Below, piece after piece: positions 34,496 through 42,193 of a stretch of 64,000 nt of DNA. Numbering within the stretch: position 1 is the first letter of the stretch; the number at the start of each line of letters is the position of its first letter. Made by a program: the position numbers and the translations under genes. Under the pieces are notes generated by a model. The model was not told the origin of the DNA and searched no databases. It was given only the letters and a program-made list of their open reading frames with translations. This DNA is from Nocardia uniformis NBRC 13702 (GTDB taxonomy: Bacteria; Actinomycetota; Actinomycetes; Mycobacteriales; Mycobacteriaceae): positions 62,001 through 126,000 of the forward strand of contig NZ_BDCE01000067.1 in NCBI RefSeq assembly GCF_001613345.1. Direction: 5' to 3'.

Positions 34496-35266
34496 ATGGA
34501 GCGTTTTACCGATCGCAGGGTCCTGATCACCGGTGCGGGCTCCGGCATCGGCCGGGCGACCGTGCATCGGATTCTGAGTGAGGGTGGGCGCGTGGTCGCC
34601 GCCGATATCAGCGAGAGCGGGCTGGCCGAGACCGCCAAGCAGGCTGCCGCCACCGGGACCGCCGACCGACTCAGCACGCTGGTGATCGATATCGGCGATG
34701 AGGAGTCGGTGCGGTCCGGTGTCGCCTCGGCGGTGGAAACCCTTGGTGGGCTTGATGTTCTGGTGAATGCCGCGGGCATTCTGCGGTCGGCGCATACGCA
34801 TGAGATGCCTCTCGCGGACTTCAATCAGATTATTTCCGTCAACCTCACCGGCACCTTTCTCATGATTCGCGAGGCACTGCCGGCGCTGCTGGAGTCGGAG
34901 GACAAGGTGATCGTGAACTTCACCTCCACCTCGGCGTTCTTCGCGCACCCGTATATGGCTGCGTACGCGGCGTCCAAGGGCGGGATCATGTCCATGACCC
35001 ACGCGCTGGCTGCGGAGTACAGCAAGCAGGGGCTGCGGGTGGTGGCGGTCGCGCCCGGTTCCATTTCCAGCGATATGACCGATGGGAAGGGCCCCGGCCT
35101 GCCCGCCGATGCCGATATAAATCTGTTCATGAAGCTGATGCCGGGTATCGGCCAGGGCTTCGCCTCCCCGGATACCGTCGCCGGTGTGGTCGCCATGTTG
35201 GCTTCCGAGGATGGAAAGTTCATTACCGGCACCGAGATTCGCATCGATGGCGGCACTCACTACTGA
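34496..35266 (+). CDS. Classical short-chain dehydrogenase/reductase
   Basis: 256 aa, starting at the ATG after GGAGGAG. It has the cofactor motif GAGSGIGRA, NAAGILRS, the catalytic Ser in TSTSAFFAHP and YAASKGG (Tyr and Lys), PGSISSDM, and the ending ITGTEIRIDGGTHY. NAD- or NADP-linked oxidoreductase of an alcohol or ketone; substrate unknown. Divergent from TetR at 33764; its last 7 bases overlap the convergent TetR gene at 35260. Confidence 0.92.
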   Translation: MERFTDRRVLITGAGSGIGRATVHRILSEGGRVVAADISESGLAETAKQAAATGTADRLSTLVIDIGDEESVRSGVASAVETLGGLDVLVNAAGILRSAHTHEMPLADFNQIISVNLTGTFLMIREALPALLESEDKVIVNFTSTSAFFAHPYMAAYAASKGGIMSMTHALAAEYSKQGLRVVAVAPGSISSDMTDGKGPGLPADADINLFMKLMPGIGQGFASPDTVAGVVAMLASEDGKFITGTEIRIDGGTHY

Positions 35267-36009
35267 TTTCCGGAGATCGTCGCCGCCACACCGTCGAGGA
35301 TGATTTCGAGGCCGAAGGAGAAGTCCTCGTCGGTGGTGTCGGCGACCTCGGGTGCGGTGAAGAGGCCCGAGGCGAAGAGTTCGGCGACGTCCGGGAAGCG
35401 TTGCGGGTCGACGAGGTCGGACAGGTCGCGGCTGTAATTTCGTAGCGCCTGCACCTCGTCGAGAGCCGCTGCCCGCCTTGCCTGTTCGAGTTGGTAGCCG
35501 GTAATGAAGGCTTGCCGCACATAGCCGCCGACCAGGGTTATCACGCCGATTTTGGCAGACCAGCCCAGAGTGGTGTCGCGTAGAGCACGCAGACCCATAT
35601 CCATCCAGCCCAGCGCGTTCGGGCCGCGTGGCGGCCCGCTGATCGGCAGCTGAATGAGCCACGGATGACGGCGGTGGACCGCCAGGTTGGCCCGCGCCCA
35701 TTGACGCAAGGATGTCCGCCACTCCCCCAACACGCCAAGCGATTCCGGCGGCAGACCGACGGCGTCGTCGCCCATGAGAACCATGAGCTCATCCTTCGAA
35801 CCGATATGGCGATAGAGCGACATCGGCGTAACCGCCAGGGCCGCGGCGATCTTCGGAAGGGTCGCACCCGCCAATCCGTCACGATCGGCCAGCTCCACGG
35901 CCACCTCGACAACGCGCTTCACATCCAAGGCGGCCGGACGACCCAGGCGCGTCCCAGCGGATAGTCGCCACAATCTCGCCAGATCGTCGGGTACCTCCGG
36001 TTCTGACAT
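35260..36009 (-). CDS. TetR-family regulator (TetR class C-terminal domain)
   Basis: 249 aa; the ATG at 36009 follows GAGAGGAG. The helix-turn-helix is unusually placed at about residues 30-70 (GRPAALDVKRVVEVAVELAD, then LPKIAAALAVTPMSLYRHIG) after a 25-residue lead. The C-terminal half resembles the tetracycline-repressor type (HPWLIQLPISGPPRGPNAL). Divergent from a small membrane protein with an A+T-rich palindrome between them. Confidence 0.92.
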   Translation of the reverse strand: MSEPEVPDDLARLWRLSAGTRLGRPAALDVKRVVEVAVELADRDGLAGATLPKIAAALAVTPMSLYRHIGSKDELMVLMGDDAVGLPPESLGVLGEWRTSLRQWARANLAVHRRHPWLIQLPISGPPRGPNALGWMDMGLRALRDTTLGWSAKIGVITLVGGYVRQAFITGYQLEQARRAAALDEVQALRNYSRDLSDLVDPQRFPDVAELFASGLFTAPEVADTTDEDFSFGLEIILDGVAATISGNQ

Positions 36010-36079
36010 GGGTACACATTCTCCTCTCGGCCATCGTGGGCTCTCGCCACCCCTGCGGCAAGGGATTAGTATGTCGCTT

Positions 36080-36100
36080 ATAGTATAAGGCATATACTAT
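36080..36100. promoter_or_regulatory. TetR operator candidate overlapping the promoter
   Basis: A perfect 8-bp inverted repeat ATAGTATA-AGGCA-TATACTAT in an otherwise GC-rich region, 28 bases before the membrane protein start. Its A+T content also suits a -10 region, so repressor binding would block transcription in both directions. Confidence 0.7.
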
Positions 36101-36128
36101 CAATAAGGCCGTTCAACCAGGAGAAACT

Positions 36129-36776
36129 ATGGATACCCACGCACTCCGCCGCACCGCCGGAATCGCCGCCATCATCGGAGCCGTCCTACACCTGGTGGAG
36201 CTCCCCCTCTATTTCGTCTACAGCGGACCGCCCCCGGACTGGAATATCTTCATCCGCAGCCTCTTCGGCTTGACGGGCCTGACCATTCTGATCGTCTTCA
36301 TGACCGGATTCGGCACGCTCGTCAAGCGCGCGGATCCGCGCTACGACTGGCTGGCCACCCTCGTCACCACCGCCGGGTTGATGTGGGTGACAGTCGTTTT
36401 GGTGTCCATGGGCCTCGAGGTCGGCGCGGCCATCCAGGCACCGGAACCCATCGATCCGACCATCGCCGTCTCCGGCACCTACATCCTCTACGGCACGATT
36501 TCCCGGCTACTGGAGGGATTGTTCCTGGTGGCCTTGGGATTCGCGGTGCTGCGCACCCGGATGCTCCCGGACTGGGTCCGACGATCCGCCTTCATCCTGG
36601 CGGGCGTCAACTTCGTCTTCGTACCCTCGCTGTTCTTCGGGAACAACCCGGCGAACTTCTACGCCGCCAACGGCTGGGGCACCACGGCCACGGTCGGCGG
36701 CCTCACCATGCTCTGGTTGCTCGCCATCGGGGTTGCCCTCACCAAAGAGTCATCCCTGAGAACTACCCGACCCTGA
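36129..36776 (+). CDS. DUF4386-like integral membrane protein
   Basis: 215 aa with about six hydrophobic segments (residues 10-30, 45-62, 75-98, 110-135, 148-165, 185-205). It begins RRTAGIAAIIGAVLHLVELP and has the NNPANFYAANGW loop. The layout resembles DUF4386. Function unknown. It is divergent from, and most likely controlled by, the TetR regulator at 35260. Confidence 0.72.
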   Translation: MDTHALRRTAGIAAIIGAVLHLVELPLYFVYSGPPPDWNIFIRSLFGLTGLTILIVFMTGFGTLVKRADPRYDWLATLVTTAGLMWVTVVLVSMGLEVGAAIQAPEPIDPTIAVSGTYILYGTISRLLEGLFLVALGFAVLRTRMLPDWVRRSAFILAGVNFVFVPSLFFGNNPANFYAANGWGTTATVGGLTMLWLLAIGVALTKESSLRTTRP

Positions 36777-36838
36777 AATTTTCCGAATTCGTGCCAGCAC
36801 CATGCCATTCCGAAACGAATTGCGGCACAGTACAAGCC

Positions 36839-37180
36839 ATGAAGTCGACCAAACTCGTTTCTCCCCGACGCAAGCTGGCCCGACTAGCCGTCGCCGGTGC
36901 GATCGCCGCGATCCCCCTTGCCGCCCTGGCGGTTCCGGCCTCGGCCGAGATCACCCTCGAACCCGAGGTCACCGAGGTGGCGCACCCGCACCATAACAAC
37001 AACAACTATCCCTGGAACAACAACCGATACCCTTGGGAAAACCGAAATTCCTGGGATAACCGAAACCACTGGAACAACGACGATTGCGATCGTCACGGCC
37101 GCGGCCACCACCACGACCGGAACCACGACCGGAACTTCCCGCGCAACGTACTCCCGCGCGGATCCTTCGGCAGCAGCTGA
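36839..37180 (+). CDS. Secreted Asn/Trp/His-rich protein, 113 aa
   Basis: Signal peptide about residues 1-36 (basic start MKSTKLVSPRRK, hydrophobic core, cleavage near VPASAE). The mature part is low-complexity. First comes an acidic stretch ITLEPEVTEVAHPHH, then aromatic Asn repeats (YPWNNNRYPWENRNSWDNRN), then a His/Asp/Arg segment with HGRGHHHDRNHDRN and a single Cys. His clusters suggest metal binding; the W/N repeats suggest a disordered wall-associated protein. No family recognised. A strong terminator follows at 37192. Confidence 0.7.
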   Translation: MKSTKLVSPRRKLARLAVAGAIAAIPLAALAVPASAEITLEPEVTEVAHPHHNNNNYPWNNNRYPWENRNSWDNRNHWNNDDCDRHGRGHHHDRNHDRNFPRNVLPRGSFGSS

Positions 37181-37191
37181 CAGCGCATACG

Positions 37192-37227
37192 AAAAGGCCC
37201 GGCATCGAAACCGATGCCGGGCCTTTT
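37192..37227. terminator. Bidirectional terminator before ilvC
   Basis: A perfect 16-bp stem AAAAGGCCCGGCATCG / CGATGCCGGGCCTTTT with a 4-base loop. It supplies a T run in both directions and sits between the secreted protein gene and ilvC. Confidence 0.88.
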
Positions 37228-37243
37228 CAGCAGTTACGAAACC

Positions 37244-38257
37244 CTACGCGGTTTCGGTGATCGGGCGATCGACCCAGCTCATCAGGCCGCGCAGCTTGGC
37301 GCCGGTGACCTCGATCGGGTGCTCGGCATTGGCCTTGCGCAGACCCTCGAGCTCCTTGTTGCCGCCCTCGACATTGGCGACGAGGCGCTTGACGAAGGTG
37401 CCGTCCTGGATATCGGTCAGGATCGCCTTCATGCGCTCCTTGGTGCCGGCGTCGATAACGCGCGGGCCCGACAGATAGCCACCGAACTCGGCGGTGTCGG
37501 AGACCGAGTAGTTCATCCGCGCGATGCCGCCCTCGTACATGAGGTCGACGATCAGCTTGAGCTCGTGCAGCACCTCGAAGTAGGCCATCTCGGGGGCGTA
37601 GCCCGCCTCGACCATGACCTCGAAACCGGTCTTGACCAGTTCCTCGGTGCCACCGCAGAGCACGGCCTGCTCACCGAAGAGGTCGGTCTCGGTCTCTTCC
37701 TTGAAGGTGGTCTTGATGACGCCGGCGCGGGCACCACCGATGGCCTTGGCGTAGGACAGCGCCAGGGCCTGGCCCTCGCCCTTCGGGTCCTGATCGACGG
37801 CGATCAGGGCCGGAACGCCCTTGCCGTCGACGAACTGACGACGCACCAGGTGGCCGGGGCCCTTCGGGGCGACCATGGCGACGGTGATGAAGGCCGGGGC
37901 CTTGATCAGACCGAAGTGAATGTTGAGGCCGTGGCCGAAGAACAGCGCGTCGCCGTCCTTGAGGTTGGGCTCGATGTCATTGGTGAAGATCGACGCCTGC
38001 GCGGTGTCGGGGGCGAGCACCATGATGACGTCGGCCCACGCCGAGACCTCGGCGGGAGTGCCGACGGTCAGACCGGCCTCTTCGGCCTTCGGGCGGGACT
38101 TCGAACCCTCGGCCAGGCCGACGCGCACGTCGACGCCGGAGTCGCGCAGGCTCAGCGAGTGGGCGTGACCCTGGCTGCCGTAGCCGATGACAGCGACCTT
38201 GCGGCCCTGGATGATCGACAGGTCAGCGTCGTCGTCATAGAACATCTCGACTGCCAC
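37244..38257 (-). CDS. ilvC: Ketol-acid reductoisomerase
   Basis: Isomerises and reduces acetolactate and acetohydroxybutyrate with NADPH in valine/isoleucine synthesis. 337 aa, class I length. Seen: VAVIGYGSQGHAHSLSLRDS (nucleotide loop), FFGHGLNIHFG, VAPKGPGHLVRRQF (catalytic His/Lys region) and the Mg2+ ligands in DLFGEQAVLCGG and the EVLHELKLIVDLMYEGG helix. It follows ilvN by 122 bp that contain half a dispersed repeat; probably still one operon. Confidence 0.97.
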   Translation of the reverse strand: MAVEMFYDDDADLSIIQGRKVAVIGYGSQGHAHSLSLRDSGVDVRVGLAEGSKSRPKAEEAGLTVGTPAEVSAWADVIMVLAPDTAQASIFTNDIEPNLKDGDALFFGHGLNIHFGLIKAPAFITVAMVAPKGPGHLVRRQFVDGKGVPALIAVDQDPKGEGQALALSYAKAIGGARAGVIKTTFKEETETDLFGEQAVLCGGTEELVKTGFEVMVEAGYAPEMAYFEVLHELKLIVDLMYEGGIARMNYSVSDTAEFGGYLSGPRVIDAGTKERMKAILTDIQDGTFVKRLVANVEGGNKELEGLRKANAEHPIEVTGAKLRGLMSWVDRPITETA

Positions 38258-38293
38258 TTTGGGTTCTCCTTCTTGGATTCTGTGTCTGAGTTG

Positions 38294-38326
38294 TGTGGAT
38301 CCCGACCAAAAGCATGCCGGGATGAC
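38294..38326. repeat. Dispersed palindromic repeat, half copy
   Basis: The stretch between ilvN and ilvC closely matches the right half of the element at 47328-47405 and the right hairpin at 5801-5876: TGTGGATCCCGACC, then AGCATGCCGGGATGAC. It may fold into a hairpin in the ilvNC intercistronic mRNA. Confidence 0.7.
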
Positions 38327-38379
38327 GGGGTTTCAGCCGCCGCGACCGCCGGTTACCAGCGAGTCGCGGCGGTGGACTA

Positions 38380-38883
38380 CTAGCGAGTCGCGGTAATGGA
38401 CTTGGGTCCACGACCGACGGCGACCACTCCGGACTGCACGATTTCCCGGATGCCGTACGGCTCCATCATGCGCAGCAGCGCGTCCAGCTTGGACCGCGTG
38501 CCGGTGGCCTCGATGGTCAGCGCGTCGGGCGAGACGTCGATCACCTTGGCGCGGAACAGGTTCACGGCCTCGATCACCTGGGTGCGGACGCTGGCGTCGG
38601 CGCGCACCTTCACCAGGATCAGTTCGCGGGCGACGGAGGAATCCGCGTCCTGCTCGACAATCTTGATGACATTGACCAGCTTGTTGAGCTGCTTGGTGAC
38701 CTGCTCGAGCGGCAGGTCGTCGACCGTCACGACGATTGTCATGCGCGAGATCTCGGGAATCTCGGTACTGCCGACGGCGAGCGACTCGATATTGAAGCCG
38801 CGGCGGGAGAACAGGCTCGCGACGCGCGCGAGCACACCGGGCTTATCCTCCACCAGCACGGAGAGGGTATGGGTGGTGCTCAT
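38380..38883 (-). CDS. ilvN: Acetolactate synthase small (regulatory) subunit
   Basis: 167 aa. An N-terminal ACT domain (HTLSVLVEDKPGVLARVASL, GFNIESLAVG) binds valine for feedback inhibition, followed by the conserved C-terminal domain (ARELILVKVRADASVRTQV, ALTIEATGTRSKLDALLRMM). Its ATG overlaps the ilvB stop by ATGA, giving coupled translation of the two subunits. Confidence 0.96.
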   Translation of the reverse strand: MSTTHTLSVLVEDKPGVLARVASLFSRRGFNIESLAVGSTEIPEISRMTIVVTVDDLPLEQVTKQLNKLVNVIKIVEQDADSSVARELILVKVRADASVRTQVIEAVNLFRAKVIDVSPDALTIEATGTRSKLDALLRMMEPYGIREIVQSGVVAVGRGPKSITATR

Positions 38884-40829
38884 TCCTCGGTCCCCTTCTG
38901 GGCGCGCTCGTGCGCGTTGAGCGTGGCCTTCTCGTGCAGCATGGCCTCGTGGATGACGGCCGGTTCCTCCACCGACTCGTCATCGTCGAACAGCGGGCGG
39001 ATTCCGCGCGCGGCCATGATCTCGTCATTGGAGGTGCCGGCGGCGACCATCGGCCACACCTGCGCGTCCTTGCCGACGATGAAATCGATCACCACGGGGC
39101 GGTCGTTGATCGACTGCGCCTCGCGGATGGCGGCCTCCACATCCTCTTCCTTCTCCACGCGAATGCCGTAGCAGCCGAGCGCTTCCGCCAGCTTCACGAA
39201 GTCGGGGATGCGCAGGGTGTGGGTGCCCAGATCGGTGTTCGAGTAGCGCTTCTCGTAGAACAGGGTCTGCCACTGGCGGACCATGCCCAGGTTGCCGTTG
39301 TTGATCAGCGCGACCTTGATCGGCACGCCCTCGACGGCGCAGGTGGCGAGTTCCTGATTGGTCATCTGGAAGCAGCCGTCACCGTCGACCGCCCAGACCT
39401 CGCGGTCCGGTGCGCCCATTTTCGCGCCCATGGCGGCGGGCACGGCGTAGCCCATGGTGCCGAGGCCACCGGAGTTCAGCCAGGTGCGCGGCTTCTCGTA
39501 CTTGATGAACTGGGCGGCCCACATCTGGTGCTGGCCGACGCCCGCGCAGTAGATGGCGTCGGGTCCGGCCATCTGGCCCAGCTTCTCGATGACGAATTCC
39601 GGCGACAGCGAACCGTCGCTGGGGGTCTTCCAGCCCAGCGGGTACGACTTGCGCACGCCGTCGAGGTACTTCCACCACTCCGAGATCTCCACCAGCGGAG
39701 CAGAACCGGAGGCCGGATCGGCCTTGAGGGTTTCGATGAGTTCGGTGATGACCTCGCGGCAGTCGCCCACGATCGGGACGTCCGCGTGCCGGTTCTTGCC
39801 GATCTCCGCCGGGTCGATATCGGCGTGGATGATCTTGGCGTTGGGCGCGAAGGAATCCAGCTGGCCGGTGACCCGGTCGTCGAAGCGCGCGCCCAGGGTG
39901 ATCAGCAGATCGGAGCGCTGCAGCGCCGCGACCGCGCCGACGGTGCCGTGCATACCCGGCATACCCATATTCAGGGTGTGCGAGTCGGGGAACGCGCCGC
40001 GCGCCATCAGGGTGGTGACCACCGGAATACCGGTCAGCTCGGCCAGTTCGAGGAGCTCGGGCGAGGCGTCGGCCTTGATGACGCCGCCGCCGACGTAGAG
40101 CACGGGAGCCTTGGCTTCCATGATCATCCGCGCGGCCTCGCGCACCTGCTTACCGTGCGGCTTGGTAACCGGACGGTAGCCGGGCAGCCGCATCTCCGGC
40201 GGCCAGCTGAAGGTGGTCTGCGCCTGCAGCACATCCTTCGGGATATCGACCAGGACGGCGCCCGGGCGGCCGCTGGAGGCCAGGTGGAAGGCCTCGGCGA
40301 GGATGCGCGGGATATCGATACCGTCGGTGATCAGGAAGTTGTGCTTGGTGATCGGCATGGTGATGCCGGAGATATCGGCTTCTTGGAAGGCGTCGGTACC
40401 GATCAGCGCACGGCCGACCTGACCGGTGATGGCCACCAGGGGCACCGAGTCCATCTGGGCGTCCGCGATAGGCGTCACCAGGTTGGTCGCACCCGGACCG
40501 GATGTGGCCATACACACACCCACCTTGCCGGTTGCCTGGGCGTAGCCGGTCGCGGCGTGACCCGCGCCTTGCTCGTGCCGGACCAGCACGTGGCGGACCT
40601 TGGTGGAGTCGAACAGTGGATCGTAGACAGGAAGGATCGCACCGCCCGGAATACCGAATACCGTGTCCGCGCCGAGCTCCTCGAGCGATCGGACGACCGA
40701 CTGCGCGCCGGTGACCCGCTCGGGCGGGACCTGTCGGCGATTCGGGGCGGCCGGAGCCGCGGTCGGCTGAGTGGCCGAGGGCGCGGGCCTGCGGGCCGAG
40801 GGCCCGGGCCGGGCGGTAGGTGCGCTCAC
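38880..40829 (-). CDS. ilvB: Acetolactate synthase large (catalytic) subunit
   Basis: Thiamine-diphosphate enzyme that makes acetolactate/acetohydroxybutyrate. 649 aa from a GTG. A Pro/Ala-rich lead of about 35 residues precedes the enzyme proper (ERVTGAQSVVRSLEELGADT). Seen: catalytic Glu in HEQGAGHAATGYA, the FAD-binding middle domain, and the ThDP/Mg motif VDGDGCFQMTNQE...INNGNLGMVRQWQ. The upstream leader region (40875-41076) carries a leader peptide, an attenuator hairpin and a palindrome, so expression is likely controlled by branched-chain amino acid supply. Confidence 0.96.
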   Translation of the reverse strand: MSAPTARPGPSARRPAPSATQPTAAPAAPNRRQVPPERVTGAQSVVRSLEELGADTVFGIPGGAILPVYDPLFDSTKVRHVLVRHEQGAGHAATGYAQATGKVGVCMATSGPGATNLVTPIADAQMDSVPLVAITGQVGRALIGTDAFQEADISGITMPITKHNFLITDGIDIPRILAEAFHLASSGRPGAVLVDIPKDVLQAQTTFSWPPEMRLPGYRPVTKPHGKQVREAARMIMEAKAPVLYVGGGVIKADASPELLELAELTGIPVVTTLMARGAFPDSHTLNMGMPGMHGTVGAVAALQRSDLLITLGARFDDRVTGQLDSFAPNAKIIHADIDPAEIGKNRHADVPIVGDCREVITELIETLKADPASGSAPLVEISEWWKYLDGVRKSYPLGWKTPSDGSLSPEFVIEKLGQMAGPDAIYCAGVGQHQMWAAQFIKYEKPRTWLNSGGLGTMGYAVPAAMGAKMGAPDREVWAVDGDGCFQMTNQELATCAVEGVPIKVALINNGNLGMVRQWQTLFYEKRYSNTDLGTHTLRIPDFVKLAEALGCYGIRVEKEEDVEAAIREAQSINDRPVVIDFIVGKDAQVWPMVAAGTSNDEIMAARGIRPLFDDDESVEEPAVIHEAMLHEKATLNAHERAQKGTEE

Positions 40830-40874
40830 CGTCTTGGTTCCTTACTGCTTGTCGTTCCCACACTTGCCTGAACA

Positions 40875-40910
40875 CAAAAAAGCCCCCGACAGCCAATGGC
40901 TGTTCGAGGG
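40875..40910 (-). terminator. Attenuator hairpin in the ilvB leader
   Basis: On the minus strand CCCTCGAACAGCCA pairs imperfectly with TGGCTGTCGGGGG, followed by TTTTTT, about 45 bases before the ilvB start. It is a rho-independent terminator placed inside the transcript, the mark of attenuation. Confidence 0.8.
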
Positions 40911-40957
40911 TGGCGCGTCGCAGCTGCGAGCTGACGTAAAGGAGCTACATCGTCGGC

Positions 40958-41005
40958 TCAGCGCTGGACGCGCCGGCCGATTACGAGTCGCTCGATTCGA
41001 TTCAC
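40958..41005 (-). CDS. ilvB leader peptide, 15 aa
   Basis: GTG to TGA on the minus strand encodes MNRIERLVIGRRVQR. Five of 15 residues are Ile, Leu or Val, with LVI in a row, and the stop lies about 50 bases before the attenuator hairpin. In Corynebacterium glutamicum ilvBNC is known to use a branched-chain-rich leader peptide. Slow translation for lack of charged Ile/Leu/Val tRNA would prevent the terminator. The ribosome site is weak, which is the main doubt. Confidence 0.65.
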   Translation of the reverse strand: MNRIERLVIGRRVQR

Positions 41006-41057
41006 GCGCTCGACGGTATGTGCGCGCAAGTCGTTGAGTCAAACTTCTGACCAATGG

Positions 41058-41076
41058 TGTCTCATTATGTGAGACA
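41058..41076. promoter_or_regulatory. Palindromic operator upstream of ilvB
   Basis: TGTCTCA-TTATG-TGAGACA, a perfect 7-bp inverted repeat between the divergent ilvB and PH-domain genes, upstream of the leader peptide. Its half-site resembles TATGAGAC next to leuC (13259), suggesting a shared branched-chain amino acid regulator, perhaps the IclR protein. Confidence 0.5.
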
Positions 41077-41120
41077 GAGCGGTTGTTCGGGTTCAATCAC
41101 CACAATGCGAGGATGGGGGT

Positions 41121-41993
41121 GTGTCATCACCGCATCAGTCCGTGCCACCAGGTCGATCGTCCCATACGTCCGCTGACGGATCGGAGACGGGTGTCTACCC
41201 GAGCGTTCAGTTCCGCAGTGATTGGCTATGGCTGTTCGCCATCCTCATCGTGCCGCTCGTGATCACCTGGCCGCTGTGGCTGACCAGACTGAAGACCGTG
41301 GTCAGCGATAACGGACTGGAGGTGCGCGGGCTGGTGCGCACCCGCCGCGTGCCGTGGTCGGAGATCTCCGGCGTCCGCATTCCGGGATTCGGCGGTGTGC
41401 GCGCGACGCTGACCGATGGGAGCGAAATCGCGCTGCCCGGCGTTGATTTCGGACGTATCCGACAGTTCGTGCACGCCTCGCGGGGCCGCCTCGACGATCC
41501 GGGTGAGCGCGTGATCGCCGTCTCGCGGCTCGCACACCTCGCGGTATTCGTGGTGCTGCTCGGCGCGATCTTCCCGTTCGCGGGCTGGCCGCAGGTGCTC
41601 TGGGTGCTGTTCATTGTTCCGATCGCGCTGGCGGTGTGGGTGGAGCGCACCCGGACCAAGGTGTCGAATGCGGGACTCGACCTGCGCAGCGTATTCGGAC
41701 AGCGGCATATCGATTGGGCGCAGGTCAAGGGGCTCGAGATCCCCAAGCGCGGGTATCTGCGACTGCATCTCACCGATGACGCCAAGGTGACATTGCCCGC
41801 GGTCGGCTACGACCGGCTGGCCGATCTGGTGGAGGCGTCGGGCGGGCGGATTCCGGATCCGTTCGTCGAACCGGAGGACGCGGACGCCCCGGACTCGGAG
41901 AACACCACGGACGCCGAGAAGACCGCAGACACCGAGAACACCGAGCAGGCCGAGTCCACGGACGAACCGGCCCAGGCCGACAGCGAGCGGTAG
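41121..41993 (+). CDS. PH-domain membrane protein (Cfp6-like)
   Basis: 290 aa from a GTG. Two similar units, each a membrane hairpin then a small bacterial PH domain: LFAILIVPLVITWPLW then TVVSDNGLEVRGLVRTRRVP, and LAVFVVLLGAIFPFAG then TKVSNAGLDLRSVFGQRHID. So this looks like an internal duplication. The C-terminal 50 residues are an acidic, disordered tail (DSENTTDAEKTADTENTEQA). It occupies the position I recall for Rv3004 (cfp6), next to ilvB. Function unknown. Confidence 0.8.
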   Translation: MSSPHQSVPPGRSSHTSADGSETGVYPSVQFRSDWLWLFAILIVPLVITWPLWLTRLKTVVSDNGLEVRGLVRTRRVPWSEISGVRIPGFGGVRATLTDGSEIALPGVDFGRIRQFVHASRGRLDDPGERVIAVSRLAHLAVFVVLLGAIFPFAGWPQVLWVLFIVPIALAVWVERTRTKVSNAGLDLRSVFGQRHIDWAQVKGLEIPKRGYLRLHLTDDAKVTLPAVGYDRLADLVEASGGRIPDPFVEPEDADAPDSENTTDAEKTADTENTEQAESTDEPAQADSER

Positions 41994-42027
41994 CGGCGAG
42001 CGGACCTCGCGCACCGGATGCACACCC

Positions 42028-42060
42028 ACGCACCCGTTCCAGCACTTGGAGCGGGTGCGT
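42028..42060 (+). terminator. Terminator after the PH-domain gene
   Basis: ACGCACCCG pairs with CGGGTGCGT, with an inner paired stretch TTCCA/TGGA(G), and sits 35 bp past the stop codon. A weak T-rich stretch follows. Confidence 0.55.
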
Positions 42061-42193
42061 ATTCGTACAAAGGGTGCGCAGTTCTGCGGTCTGTGCGGAC
42101 GCCACATAACGGCGGAGTAACGTGTGATGGCCGCCGAAGCGATTCGGCGCAGTCGCTAACAGCCCCCCGCGACGAGACCCCGAGGACCTATCC

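Noticed and set aside
22450..37200. A genomic island or prophage in the accessory block
   Set aside because: No integrase, transposase, tRNA attachment site or direct repeats at the ends; base composition looks like the rest. It is better described as a variable region.
38910..40871. A 653-codon open frame on the plus strand over ilvB, and similar long frames over ppk (6874-8970), the MFS gene (17553-18872), leuC (11772-13250) and ilvD (42209-43681)
   Set aside because: All are antisense to strongly conserved enzymes, have His/Gly/Arg-rich unnatural composition and no ribosome sites. They arise from GC-rich third positions.
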